Source of the DNA: Dryocosmus kuriphilus
Lineage: Eukaryota; Arthropoda; Insecta; Hymenoptera; Cynipidae
Direction: 5' to 3'
Length of the DNA stretch: 64,000 nt
NCBI GenBank assembly: GCA_038277395.1
Contig: CM076193.1
Location: 177,794,711-177,858,710, forward strand
A program made the position numbers and the translations under genes. Of this stretch, positions 11,690 to 23,468 are shown piece by piece. Below the pieces are notes generated by a model. It was not told where the DNA came from. It did not search any database and saw only the letters and a list, made by a program, of their open reading frames with translations. How positions within the stretch are numbered: position 1 is the stretch's first letter; each line of letters opens with the position of its first letter.

Positions 11690-11945
11690 TCATAAATATA
11701 GTGATAATGAAAGATATTAAATAAATATAAAATTAAATATATTATAAAATATATAATTAATATATAATATAATATAATATATTAATCAAATTATAAAATA
11801 TACATTCAATGAAATTGGCCAAAAATCAATAAAATATATCATTAATATATTAATTAATATATTATATAATATAATATATTAATTAAAATATAAAATATAC
11901 ATTCAATGAAATTGGCAAAAAGTCAATAAATTAGATAATAATATA
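11690..11945. repeat. AT-rich short tandem duplication
   Basis: Two to three copies of a roughly 100-bp AT-rich unit that includes ATTCAATGAAATTGGC and a TCAATAAA end. Part of the Helitron 3' non-coding region. Confidence 0.6.
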
Positions 11946-11996
11946 AAAATCAGAAATTCATCAAAATTCATCAAAATTCTGTCAGAATGGGGGGTA

Positions 11997-12047
11997 GGCG
12001 CGCGAAGCGCGCAGGGGGGCGAAGCGCGCAGGGGGGCGAAGCCCCCC
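11997..12047 (+). other. GC hairpin cluster at the Helitron 3' end
   Basis: Successive perfect palindromes of the type GCGCGAAGCGCGC and GGGGGGCGAAGCCCCCC with GAA loops, in otherwise AT-rich DNA. Helitrons end in such a hairpin just before the terminus. Confidence 0.75.
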
Positions 12048-12050
<3 letters not shown>

Positions 12051-12078
<28 letters not shown>

Positions 12079-12376
12079 ATATTCACTTCATGCCAATATT
12101 CAGTTAAAAACAACGCAATATATTTTCTTTTTTTCGTTTTGAACTTTTTAGAATTTTGCTCTTCGTCACTACATTGATTATCATATATGTCGAAAAGAAG
12201 AAAACATATTGCGAAGTCTTTAAGTGAATATTATATACTATATTATAAGCATTGCAACAACGAAGAGCAAAATCCTGAAAAGTTCAAATCGAAAAGAAGA
12301 AAATATATTACTAAGCCTTCAAGTGAATATTGATATAAAGTGATATTGATATGAAGTGAATATTGATATGCGAATA

Positions 12377-12421
<45 letters not shown>

Positions 12422-12768
12422 AAATTTTTCTCGCCGTCTCTGCATTGATTATAATATATATCATATTCAATTATCAATATTCAGTTAAAGACGTCGCATA
12501 TGTTTTCTTCTTTTGGCTTTGAACTTTTTTTAATTTTGCTCTTCGTCGCTGCATTGATTATAATATACGAGTATATCGAAAAGATGGAAACATGTTGCGA
12601 AATCTTTAAGTGAATAATAATATGAAGTGAATGTGGTATATATATATATTATAATCAATGCAACGACGAGGAGCAAAATTCTAAAAAGTTTAAATCGAAA
12701 AGAGAAAAACATATTGCGAAATCTTCAAGTGAATATTGATATGAAATAATATTGATATGAAGTGAATA

Positions 12769-12845
<77 letters not shown>

Positions 12846-13105
12846 AAATTTTTCTCGTCGTCTCTGCATTGATTATAATATATATCATATTCAGTTATCA
12901 ATATTCAGTTAAAGACGTCGCAATATGTTTTCTTCTTTTGGCTTTGAACTTTTTTTAATTTTGCTCTTCGTCGCTGCATTGATTATAATATACGAGTATA
13001 TCGAAAAGAAGGAAACATGTTGCGAAATCTTTAAGTGAATAATAAATACGAAGTGAACGTGATATATATATACATATATATATATGTATATATATACTCG
13101 TATAT
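12051..13105. repeat. MITE-like repeat field with (TA)n tracts
   Basis: At least six alternating plus and minus copies of the block described at 4010-4879, with (TA)n runs at about 12378-12418 and 12766-12842. No gene. Confidence 0.75.
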
Positions 13106-14106
13106 TAGGGTGTGCCAAAAAAAATCGATAATTTTTTTTTCTTACTCTCCCCCCAAGATATCGTAAAATATGTCCAAAAAAAAATTCTCTTACAAGCAGA
13201 GCCCATAATTTCAATTTTAAGAGATCCATCATCGAATTTAAAGTTTTCCCATTGAAATAACATAGAAAAGAGGATTTTTTACATTATTTAATTCCACAAG
13301 CTATGAAAATTTTTTTTTTCATAAAATAAATAAATAAACCTTATTCAGCATTACATTTTTGACAAAAAGTTCCATTGAGTGAAATTTCTATCATCAATAT
13401 TTAACTTTATGTAGAACCTTAAAATTTCAATTTTTGAAAATTTTGTGTTTTTTTACATTTTTAAGCTAAACCTTCGGAGATAGGACAAAAAGTTAAATTG
13501 CAATTTTGTAGTCTATTTGACGCACTACAAAAATGTTTGCGAGAAATTTTTCATACTATTAATATTTTAAAAGTTACAGATCCACAAATTCTTATTTTTT
13601 TAATTTTGAACGTACAAAGTATATATGTTCTCAGAGGGAAAACGCTAATTTCGGCCTAATTTTGGATCTATAACTTCTTATATATTAATAATACGAAAAA
13701 TTTCTCGAAAACTTTTTTGTAGTGCGTCAGATGTACTACAAAATTGCGATTTAACTTTTTGTCCGATCTCCTATAGTTTACCATAAAAATGTAAAAAACA
13801 TAAAATTTCCAAAAATTGTAACTTTAAGGCTCTACAGAAAGTCAAATATTGATAATAGAAATTTCACTCGATGGGATTTTTTGTCAAAAATTTAATGCTC
13901 AATAAGTTTTATTTATCTACTTTATGAAAAAAAATTTTTTTCATAGCTTGTGGAATTAAATAATGTAAAAAATCCTCTTTTTTATGTTATTTCAATGGGA
14001 AAACTTTAAATTCGATGATGGACCTCTTAAAATTGAAATTACTGTCTCCGCCTGTGCGAGAATTTTTTTTTGGACACATTCTACGATATTTTAGGGGGAA
14101 AAAAAA
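13106..14106. mobile_element. Foldback (long inverted repeat) element, 1 kb
   Basis: Two arms of about 470-490 bp are inverted copies of each other around a short centre near 13605-13670. Matching landmarks include TGACGCACTACAAAAATGTT (13518 area) against its near complement at about 13710-13730, AAAAGTTAAATTGCAATTTT against AAATTGCGATTTAACTTTTT, and TTTTTACATTATTTAATTCC against GGAATTAAATAATGTAAAAA. The ends read TTAGGGTGTGCC... and ...TTTTAGGGGGAAA. It has no coding capacity. It sits inside the MITE-like field, which resumes at 14107. Confidence 0.85.
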
Positions 14107-14249
14107 GTTCAAATTGAAAAGAGGAAAACATATTGCAAAATCTTCATGTGTAATTGATATGAAGTGATATTGATGTCAAGTGAATATTGATATGTGAATA
14201 TGATTTATATATCATACAAATTTTGCTCGTCGTCACTGCATTGATTATA

Positions 14250-14316
<67 letters not shown>

Positions 14317-14330
14317 AGCAACACATAACC
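14107..14330. repeat. MITE-like repeat and (TA)n
   Basis: Continuation of the repeat interrupted by the foldback element, ending in (TA)n at about 14256-14316. Confidence 0.7.
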
Positions 14331-14450
14331 GAAAATTTATCTTTGAAATAAATGACAAATTTTTAAATTGGGATAAAAAGTCGGCACCTTCCACTCTATA
14401 TATGTTGAAGGACAAAAGAAAGCCTCGTTATCGGCTAGATTTCATCATAG

Positions 14451-14458
14451 TATATATA
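14451..14458 (+). promoter_or_regulatory. TATA box of the small secreted peptide gene
   Basis: TATATATA followed by AC, 91 bp upstream of the ATG at 14542. The 80 bp after it are of balanced composition unlike the flanking AT-rich DNA. The inferred start of transcription would be near 14480. Confidence 0.5.
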
Positions 14459-14541
14459 ACCCTCATTTACGGAGTGAGTGCTCTGACAAAATTAGAAAAA
14501 AAGTCTTCAGTTCTTGATCATTGTATCTTTATTTCGTAAAA

Positions 14542-14732
14542 ATGAATATTTTTACTAGAATTCTGCTCCTCGTGTTCGTGGATTTCTTTAATTTTCAACG
14601 TAAGTCTAATTTAATATTATAATTATTATTTACAAAAATATGAAATATATGTTTCCTTCAACAGCTTCTAAATCCTTCTTATTTCACAAGAAAAGAAACC
14701 TTGAAAATCAGGATGAGGATCTGATTATATAA
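14542..14732 (+). CDS. Small secreted peptide precursor, two exons (41 aa)
   Basis: Exon 1 (14542-14599) encodes MNIFTRILLLVFVDFFNF, a hydrophobic run behind a short basic N-terminus, as in a signal peptide. A GTAAGT donor follows directly. A TTTCCTTCAACAG acceptor opens exon 2 (14665-14732). Joining the exons completes a Pro codon and continues with SKSFLFHKKRN and an acidic tail rich in Asp and Glu before TAA. The total is 41 residues, with a mature peptide of perhaps 20-22, basic in front and acidic behind, and no cysteines. A TATA box lies 91 bp upstream. Such a small gene, with an intron after the signal sequence, fits arthropod secreted peptides (venom, salivary, antimicrobial or neuropeptide-like), but I recognise no family. 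It is probably host sequence between transposons. Alternatively it is a chance short ORF with fortuitous splice sites. Confidence 0.55.
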
Positions 14733-15414
14733 TTACCAATTTCCTATTCAAGTTAAAGAAATTCTATTTACACATAAAATTGAAAAAGTTTTTAATCATT
14801 TTACTCGAATTTTTTTTAATTCACTGGAAATTACTCGAATTTTCTCTGACCTTTGGATAACTTAGAATTTTTGCTGGGAAATATATATCCAGAATTTTTT
14901 TGGCCGTCCCGTATATTATTAATTGATAATAAAATTAAAATTGAAGCATTTTTAAAAAAATATTTGCTTCAATTTCTTGTTACTCTTCACGGTGTTCAAG
15001 AACGAAATTTAAATGAAATTTCAAATTACCTCAATTTTTTTGCTCCAATTTTTTCTAGTGTTACAAAAAATTTAAAAACAGGAAGTCTTTTGAACTGAAA
15101 AAAAATTTGAAAAAAAAAAATTTAATTCCCTTTTTTTCTCAAATTTTCGGAAGAAGTTAGGCAACTTATAAAAATTGGAAATTTTTTGAACTAAAAAAAA
15201 AATTGATGAAAAAAAATTTCATAGTTTTATTTCATATTTCAAAAATATTCATTATTTTTAATTATGAATATTATTGAGACGATGGAAAAATCCCGAAAAT
15301 AAAATTCCCAATGTTGGAAAAGTGACGAAAAAGAAAATTTCGGAATTTGAAAATTCTCGACTGGAAAGTTCCCGACAGTTTTAATATAAATTTAATAAAA
15401 TTTTTGAAAATAAT
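14733..15414. other. AT-rich sequence, no gene supported
   Basis: The 81-codon ORF at 14853-15098 is low-complexity (Leu, Ile, Lys, Asn) and has no recognisable domain. Words such as AAATTCCCGAA begin here and become frequent further on. Confidence 0.5.
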
Positions 15415-17509
15415 TGATTAAAATTTAATAGTAATTTTAAATTTTTACTCATTTAAATTTGAAAGCTTTAACCTTTATAAATATTTTATGATAAAATTGT
15501 GTCAGGATTAATTAAGAATATTTATAAAAGTTAAAATTTTCGAAATTTCTTGAGTTAAAATTTAATATTATATTAAATATTTTTAAATTATTGAAAATTA
15601 AGCTTTAAAAATGAAATGTCATTCACGTATAAGAATATCGCTTCAAAAAATAATATTTAACTTTAAAATAAATAACTTTAATTAATTAATTAATTTTCTT
15701 TAATTTTAAGGAACCAAGGTTAAAGTAAATATTATAAAATAATATTCATTTTTAGAAAATTGCCGAAAAGAAAATTTCCAAAATGAAAAACTCCCGTCAG
15801 TTTTATAATATTACCGAAATTTAAAATTCCCGAATTTCAAAAATTTTTAAAAATTGCTCTTAATAAATACTGGATGTTTTTGAATTTAAAAAACTTTGTA
15901 AAATAATATTTTTTAAATAACAATTTCCTATCGGGATTTTTCCATTTCGGGAATTTAGTAATGTGCAAGTAAAAACAAACAAAAAATTGTTATACAAAAC
16001 AAAATCTTCTCAGTTTTTAACACTATTCACTCAAAAAAAATTTTTCATGGTAATTCGTCAAAAATTAAGAACCTGAATCTGACAAACTAATCTGGTAAAA
16101 AAATAGATACTTAAAAAAAAAAGCTTTTATTTTTTTTGTATTTGTTGATATATTTGACAAACAAGCATATAAACAAACTTTAAAAAATTAAAAATTGCAT
16201 TATACATGTTTACATTTTTCATTTAGGTTTTTGTTATTTAGTTAAAAAATTGTTCAAATAAAAACAAAATTTCAATTGCAATTCTTGGAAAATTATTAAC
16301 TTTAAATTAATAAACAATTTTAACAAATAAACATTTTTTAGATTTTTAATTTTTCTCATCTGTTTATATTTGTCATTTAAATTGGTAAATATTAACATAA
16401 AAAATTATACTTTGCTTTAGACGACTAAGTTTTGAACATATTTCGTTTAAAAACAATACTGCAATACTTGAAAAATTATAAACTTTAAACTGATAAATAA
16501 ATTTAATAAGCAAATAGAAATTAAACGAACACAACAGAAACATTTTTTCTTATTTTCTTATGTTTTTTACAGAACGAATTGATAGTTCGTGATATGTCCT
16601 GAATAATTTGACTTAAAAATTGTGCAAAGAAAAAGAAAAGTAAGAAAAGATTTTTAATACAAAGAAATTCATTTCAATTTTTAACATTATTTAATGATAA
16701 GAAATTTTCATTTGCAATTATTGAAAAAATACTAACTTCAACCTGATAAAGAAGTTTAATAAAAAAATTAAAATGAAGCATTTTTTTGCATTTTTCTTGT
16801 TTCTTAACACTTTGATTTAAATTTAAAAATATTAATATAATAAATTATAATTAGTTTTAGACAACAATAGTTGGACGGCAACTTCAGTTTACACGTCGTC
16901 GTGCGGATAGAAAATTTTCTTTATATAAAAAACTCTTTTTTTTTAATTCTGTTTTTTTTTTGTACAATTTTCAAACTAAATTTTTTAGGACTGATCAAGA
17001 ACTATTGATTCATGAATTTAAAAAAAGAAGGCAATAAGGAAGTTGTTCTTTATATTTGTTTACATACCTTTTTATCAAATATATGAAACAAAAATTAATT
17101 TATATATAACTTTTTAATAAATGTAATAAATGTGCGGTGACTAATGAAAAATAATGAAAAAATAAATACCGAATATACGAGTTAACAAAAAAAAAAAAAA
17201 TTTTTTAAATACAAATTGAAAATACAAAACTGCCGAAATTTAATATAATAAAATTTTTAATTCCCGAAAAATAAAAATCCTAAATTATACAAACAACGTC
17301 TTTTAAAATATCATAAATTAAAGTTTACCAAATTATACAATTAACGCAGTAGAAAATTTGAGAAAATTAACAAATTATTCATTTCCTCCAAATTCTTAAA
17401 TTCGCGAAATTATCTTCTAAACAATTTAAAATTAATCTTATAAAATATTTTTAATATTATAAACATTCCAAATATAATTTAAAATTAATACCAAAATAAG
17501 TCACGTTGC
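15415..17509. repeat. Left arm of the inverted duplication, outer non-coding part
   Basis: Matches 48231-50270 in reverse complement with scattered differences. Landmarks: ACGTCGTCGTGCGGATAGAA (about 16893) pairs with TTCTATTCGCACGACGACGT (about 48775), and CACGTATAAGAATATCGCTT (about 15624) pairs with the complement near 50040-50060. No coding sequence is visible in either copy. It probably represents host flank carried along when the PLE A locus was duplicated. Confidence 0.85.
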
Positions 17510-17881
17510 AAAGGTCATACAAATAAAAGTCAAATATTACTTTAATAGTCCTTAGAGACGTTTCGGCATCTGATGTGTGCCCTCTTCAGTCATATTTATT
17601 TCTAGAAATACATACAAATTTTCAAAAAAACATCATAAAATAAAAGGATTTAAAAAATTAAAAATCAACCAAGAGGTTAGAAATAACAAAATTAGTAACA
17701 AAGAAAACATACCTGATAGATGTAGAAAACCAATATAATAATTTAACGAAATGTCGAAGAATAAAAACTTCTTTTGTAAAAGCTCAAACTTAACAGTTTA
17801 AAAAACCAAAACCAAAATAAAACAGTTTTAAGTTAAAGACGGACAATAACATAAAGAGTCTACGACGGATGACAGTGTCAG
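17510..17881 (-). mobile_element. PLE A terminal repeat (pLTR), left arm
   Basis: Matches 47800-48210 in reverse complement and 37555-37711 in direct orientation. It contains the hammerhead-like motif described below. It is the 3' flank of the minus-strand PLE A copy whose GIY-YIG remnant resumes at 23469 after the later insertion. Confidence 0.75.
17554..17592 (-). ncRNA. Hammerhead-like core motif, PLE A
   Basis: On the minus strand CTGAAGA is followed by one G, a 4-bp stem (GGCA/TGCC) and GAAAC: the two conserved halves of a hammerhead core. I could not find a convincing stem I. Stem III would need a bulge (GTC/GAC). Confidence 0.45.
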
Positions 17882-19197
17882 GACCAAAGGTATTATATTC
17901 ATAGATGCGGTAAGAGATTAGTTGGGTGCTGCTAAAGTTAGACGTCGCTGTAGTCAAAAAGCAGCAGTTCCCCCGCCAAGCCCTTCCACCCGCAAAGATA
18001 TCAATAAGCAATTAGCGCGGTTTCAAATATAATATTTGAAATTGATATTTTGCTGAAAATTAGAAATTTGTTATGAGTATTTCGTATTACATTATGATGT
18101 TATTTTGTTAATGTTATAGTTTGTCATGAATATTTCCCGAAGAATAAAATTTTGTTTCAATAAAACATTTTTTTTTTAACTGAAAAGTAAATATAATGTT
18201 AGAACGAGGCACTATCCATAGATCTTTGAGTAACACACAACACAACTGAGATGAAATTGGGATTTATTAATATCACTACACACGTTAAGGACGACACACT
18301 CTCGTGGAAGTAGGTAACGAGCAACTAACTGGAAAACTGAAAGGAAACCGATTTTGGGGTTACACAAAATCTAAGGGAATATCAATGCGACGTTGTCATT
18401 TAGCAAAGAGAAGAACATTGTTGCCAAACTCTAATTTAACTCACAAACTAAACTTGTCTAAAATGAATGTCATGTTACAACATATAATTGTCAAACCTTT
18501 TTATGTATAATATATAAAACATTGTTAATTCACTTAAAAATTATTTAAACATATTTATATAATAAGTGTAAGATACATAATATTATTAACTGTTGCATTT
18601 TATGTTTTATATATAATTACGTTTGCACGTTAGGCCACCTTCTCTTGTAGCTTTAATAATTAATTTTGCTTTAAATTTAAAATTGTTAAGTTAAAAATTG
18701 AGATTACTACCGGAGTTTGCGGTATAACACATTTCATACCGACTTCTAAGTCATAGTATTTTTTATTTTTTCAATACTTGTTCTATACAATGAAAATAGA
18801 TGAAAGCAGGTAATTGCAGGCTTTTTCTAATTTTCTAATTGTAAATATTTAGAACTTTTTTCCTTGGTAATACAAAAAATAAAATGCGTTTGAGCAAAGA
18901 TATTTTGTGTCTGAAAGCAAAGTCGATGAGCTATAATTACTTAGAAATTATTATTTTTTGCCTAGAATTCTTATAAATCTTAATCTTATTATTACAAAAT
19001 CCTTATTAATATTGAATTTTTTTTTAATTTATAAATACGAAATATTTACTGCTGAGCCTACATCTTTATAAAGAGAAAATACCTAATTGGCGAAAAAATG
19101 CGAAAAAACGAATAACCCGCTCTCGTAAAACGAAACAATCGCGTTATTCTGCATTGTCAACGATAGCAGATATATACTGCAGTAGCCATGCAATGGT

Positions 19198-19206
19198 TAT
19201 AAAAAG
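19198..19206 (+). promoter_or_regulatory. TATA-like box upstream of THAP exon
   Basis: GTTATAAAAAGGC lies about 50 bp before the ATG at 19250. Confidence 0.4.
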
Positions 19207-19249
19207 GCAAAAATAAGTCATTATAGCCATTTTTTAAGTGCAAATAAAA

Positions 19250-19382
19250 ATGTCAAAAGTGTCATCAGTGAATCGCTGCGCATACAAGGGACGTACGAAA
19301 ATCAGAACTAATGATGGCGTGATCCTCTTCTGGTTTCCAAAGAAAAGCGACCCGAGATTTGAGGAGTGGTGCGAGCATGCCG
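19250..19382 (+). CDS. THAP-like zinc-finger first exon (partial gene)
   Basis: The ATG at 19250 opens MSKVSSVNRCAYKGRTK followed by GVILFWFPKKSDPRFEEWCE and HAG. The spacing of the Cys, the FxxFP-type turn, the invariant-like Trp and the C-terminal Cys and His resemble a THAP DNA-binding domain (C2CH). The second zinc Cys expected after CAY is Lys here, so the finger may be damaged. The exon ends at GCCG with a consensus GTAAGT donor in phase 1. No convincing second exon was found in the next 4 kb. THAP domains occur in P-element-type transposases and in host regulators. As it lies inside a TIR-bounded insertion, a transposon origin is likely. Confidence 0.5.
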
Positions 19383-20325
19383 GTAAGTTCTTTTACATTG
19401 TTATTATTTTTGCTAAATTCTAAGTATTAAAGACCTATATTTTTTTATAAAGTGTGATTTATATATGCCTTGTCGAATGTACATATGTGAAATTGTTTGT
19501 GGTCAAGACAAAATAAAAATAAACGCAATATGATTTATTCATTTCTTCAAAATACCGCAGTATATTTTCTAAATGAGTAATCGATCAACACTTGCTATTT
19601 ATTTGAAATAATTTTCATAAAGTCAAGAAAAACGTATTAACGTAGAAATATTTACTTTTGCATGGACATCAATATTTGAAAAGAGAATTGTTATCAATCG
19701 ATCTGCTTAATGATTATTTGTACCTATATATGCCCAATTCGCATTTTAAAGAATTCATTCTGTTTTTGAACACAATACATTAAATTTATCGTAGGAAGTT
19801 TTTATAAATATTTATTTCATGCAATATTTAGTTTTTTTTTATATGAAAGAGGAAGTTTTGTAGAGACAGATAATATAATATTATATTGGTCAATTTATAT
19901 ATTTATTTATATATATGTACGAGATGACCCAAATGTCACTAATATTTCGTGCCACACAGAAAAAGAAAAGGTTGAACGTGTTAGAGATAATGAATTTATA
20001 TAGAATTAATTTTTTTGAGTTAGAAAGAGCTTATTCTTTAGAATATATAATGTTATCTAATTTTTATAATTTTTTCGAATATGAAAATTACAAATTTGAA
20101 ATATTTAATTTATCTAGAATTCAGTTTTTATTTTTTTGGGTAGAAAGCTTGTTTTGTAAGGAATAAGAGTATAAAATTATTAACTAGTTGAATTCTTTTT
20201 AAGATCAAAAACCCAAATTTGCAATATTGCAATTTTGCAGCATTAAGTATTTTGGATGAGGGAATTTAATTTTTGCGTGGAAAATGACTTTTTTTATTAT
20301 ATTATATATTTATATTTATTATATA

Positions 20326-20353
20326 CCCCCCCCCCCCCCCCCCCCCCCCCCCC
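20326..20353 (+). repeat. Poly-C run (28 C)
   Basis: Uninterrupted C tract in AT-rich DNA, comparable in length to the G run at 8732. Confidence 0.9.
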
Positions 20354-23050
20354 TCGAAAACATAGGAAGTGAAACTAAACATATTTTTCCTTTATTAATG
20401 TATATTCAATACGTAAATGTATATTTATTTCTGAGATGGTTCACCGACAAATTGTTCTTTTTGGTGTCAAAATGATTTGATGATTTTTGTCAGAATTTGA
20501 AAAAATATTTAGAAGCTATTTGAATAAAATATATTCATTTTCAAGAAATATCAAAGAATTCATCAAATCCAGGATACTTTTTCGAAAAGTTGGTCGTTAA
20601 TTACTTAAATAAGTTTTTTAAAAAATTAATTATTTGTGAGAAAAAAAAGATTCTGTAAAATATTTCTCAGAAGGTTTGAACCAAGAAAAGACTTTTTTCC
20701 CTTTACACTTTTCTCCTACAATAAAACCATTGTAAAATTACAGCATTATAAAGAATCAAATTAGCACAAAAAAACATGACATATTGACAGGTAGACATCT
20801 CAGCACCTATTGGATCGGAAAATTTCAAAAACAGTGCAAACTGCTTTTCAAGGTATATACTGCACCACGCAGAAAAAAGACATTTTCCCGATCAAAGCAA
20901 AACTTTTCTTTCTACTTTTATTGTTTATACTTTTGAATAAAAAAAATTTTAGTTTCATGAGAAAATTTCTTTCTCCTGTGTGTGCCTTGCTAAGCAATTT
21001 TAAATTTCAAGCTTAAATAATGTTAAATCGAAATATTAACAAAATTTGGTTTCAATTTTAAATAATTCAAAATTGTAAAATTAAAATACAATTTTGAAAT
21101 ATATTAAAAATATATATACTGAAAAAAGTGAGAAGGCGTTCGAATTTCTGAATCACTTTAAAATAAACCTGAAAAATAAGTTTTAATTTTTTGAGAAAGA
21201 AAACATTTTTTTCCCATGTACATAGTGTGTTTTCTGTTTGGATTCATAATTTCAAGTAACAAACACCAACCCGAATACAAATACACTTTTTCGAGTAGTA
21301 GATTAATTCATCCTAATATTGGGTAAAAGTTGTATTTGCCCAACAGGAGCAAGGCTTCATAATTCAAGGTATTTCAAGATATATTGTGTTGACTGTAAAT
21401 TAAAAAAAAATTAAAACATATCTAGCTAAAAAATTCTTCAGCTTTTTTTAAAGAAACATGCTACAAGAGACTACATTCACAATCTTGAAACCAGGGAAAC
21501 TTTTTTTTCATGATAACGGACGAGTGGCATCTTTTTTCAATCAAAGCTAAAGAAATGTGAAGCACGACAAGTTTACATTTAAAAAAAAGGTGCACTCAAC
21601 ACAATGCAAGAAAATTTTTTTTTTCACATTTTCAAAAAGTGCTAACCCGAACATACATTTCTTTAAATTTCTTATATTATTATTCACTTACAAAAATTGT
21701 AGCTAAAAATATCAACAAACTTTTTTACCCAACAGGAATTTTTTAAAATTGATATTACTTGAATTTTCAAATCCACACATAGAACACAATATATTATCCG
21801 ATCAAACTCAAAGATAGGCTTAATACTGTTGGTCAAATAGAAGATTTACCTACTATTAGAATCCGCTATTAAAAAAGGTATTTTTTCGGCCTACTAATCT
21901 GTTGGTCTACATATTCCATGATTTCCTTCAAAATATTTAATTTACAAAAATTTATTTCATTAATTACATTTTTCCTTACGTAAAATCTGAAACGCTCACA
22001 CTGTCAGATGCCTAAATAATTGAAATAGTATAGTATAAATGCAAGAATAAGTAGAAAAAACGAAAAAAAAAAAAAACAAAAAAAAACTTAGACATAAGGT
22101 ATTTTAATACTAATAGCTTTTATTTTTTCAGCAAAAAAAAAACATAAGAAAGAATGCTGTAATGTAATTAGTAAGTCACAACATATTTTTGTCAAATAAC
22201 TTTTTTTCTTATGTAATAAGCCGTGGATATTTCTGCCGTGCAGGTTAACATTAGACATTAGACTTATTATATAATTAAGACAGACAATTATAATTATTCA
22301 TACAATATAAATCTATAATTATTGATACAAAATGTAAACCTGTATTCAATGAAATTGTTAATATTTGTATGTAATGCAACCAAATTTGCATTCGTAAACT
22401 TATAATAGTATGAATAAAAAGTACACGCAAAAAAACATTTTACTTAAAGTTACTCGTTTATCTCCTTCCATTTATACTATACTGATTTAAATATTATGCT
22501 TCATTTAACCAAATGAACGGTTCATATTAATTGAATTATGCATTATACATTCGATGAATTTCGAGCGGAATCTGACGAGATAAGTATTGAAAATCATTCA
22601 AGGTTTTGTAAAGTTTTTAGAAGAAAGCTTGTGATTATAAGTTAATAACTTTTCATACTTTCAGAAACGTTTTCTCTTCCTTGGAAACATGATAAATATT
22701 TCATTTGAAATAATAATTAATTTAATATACACTTAGTAATTTATGCAAAGAAGTAACCTATGAATTTACGTTCCGACTGCTCCCAATATTAATATAGTGT
22801 TGAATAATTTATAATGAATTAAAAGTAAATATCAATTAGTATCATTCTAATTGTAAAATATTAAAAATCAATTCAAAAATAAGACTTAAATAATAAAAAA
22901 TAAACCCTTCAAAGTGCGATATAGGTTATTAACTTATAACCTTAAAATCCCTTATATATTTTAACTTTACAAACCTCCAATGTCTTGTGTATTCCCTGGA
23001 TCTAAAACATTTCATATATATAATAATTCCTGCAAGTCATGCACATAATT
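20354..23050. other. AT-rich interior of the TIR element, no gene supported
   Basis: Many short A and T runs. The ORFs of 60-80 codons are low complexity. Nothing recognisable. Confidence 0.5.
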
Positions 23051-23056
23051 TCAGGA

Positions 23057-23345
23057 CTATATATTTGTAGTATTTAGTTCACCTGTCAATTTTGTAAACA
23101 CGGTGACACACTGAACACATGCATGTGGCATGTGCATGAGAATCTGAGAATCGACTCGACTCGACTCTCCAAAACATAAATTTGCTTGCAATCGTCGAGA
23201 AACTGAACATTTGAATCGGTCATCTTCGCCCATCTTCGGCTTTTCACGAGGCACAGCCTCATCTGACATGCCGAGTGTGAGCAAGGAAATTTCGAAGGTC
23301 AAAACAGAAAATCACGGCCGGTTCAATTTGTTTACTCGTTGTCAC
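23057..23345 (-). other. Balanced-composition island, possible exon or promoter
   Basis: A stretch with markedly higher GC than the surrounding 5 kb. An 81-codon minus-strand ORF contains SDEAVPREKPKMGEDD. There is no recognisable domain and no clear splice structure. It may be a promoter or exon of the inserted element, or carried host DNA. Confidence 0.3.
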
Positions 23346-23468
23346 GGAAACGATGAAACGTTCTAGAGGGTAGTACCTACCTATAGGCGAAAATGTAGTT
23401 AGATATATATATATCGTTCGTGCCCACCACTGACCCTAACCGCATCTATTGTATATAATATCTTTGGT

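Larger units (their letters stand above)
9171..12050 (+). mobile_element. Helitron, degenerate, with helicase fragment and antisense cargo gene
   Basis: The left end TCTCTATATTATAAAAAG resembles Helitron 5' ends starting with TC. The right end has a cluster of GC hairpins (GCGCGAAGCGCGC, GGGGGGCGAAGCCCCCC) followed by CTTG, close to but not exactly the CTRR terminus. A Pif1-like helicase C-terminal region reads on the plus strand (10502-11482). The Rep/HUH nuclease part is missing. A C-rich repetitive tract (about 9218-9360) lies near the 5' end, and about 55-bp inverted copies at 9582-9640 and 11603-11657 flank the centre. The exact ends are inferred. Confidence 0.65.
17882..23468. mobile_element. 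5.6-kb TIR-bounded insertion with a THAP-like exon
   Basis: The insertion is defined by comparison with the right arm, where the same sequence reads GTGTCAGACTAG without interruption (inverted, near 47795-47812). In the left arm this is split into GTGTCAG at 17875-17881 and CAGACTAG from 23469, so CAG is duplicated. About 31 bp at each end are imperfect inverted repeats (ACCAAAGGTATTATAT... against ACCAAAGATATTATAT..., both reaching ATAGATGCGG). The interior is AT-rich, with one exon-like THAP segment at 19250-19382 but no recognisable transposase core. The superfamily is unresolved; a THAP exon would suit a P-type element, but its TSD is usually 8 bp. Confidence 0.7.

Noticed and set aside
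14853..15098. 81-codon ORF downstream of the secreted peptide gene
   Set aside because: AT-driven Leu/Ile/Asn/Lys composition, no splice link to the peptide gene and no recognised domain.
20284..20475. ORF with a polyproline run
   Set aside because: The prolines come from the 28-C homopolymer; the rest is low-complexity.
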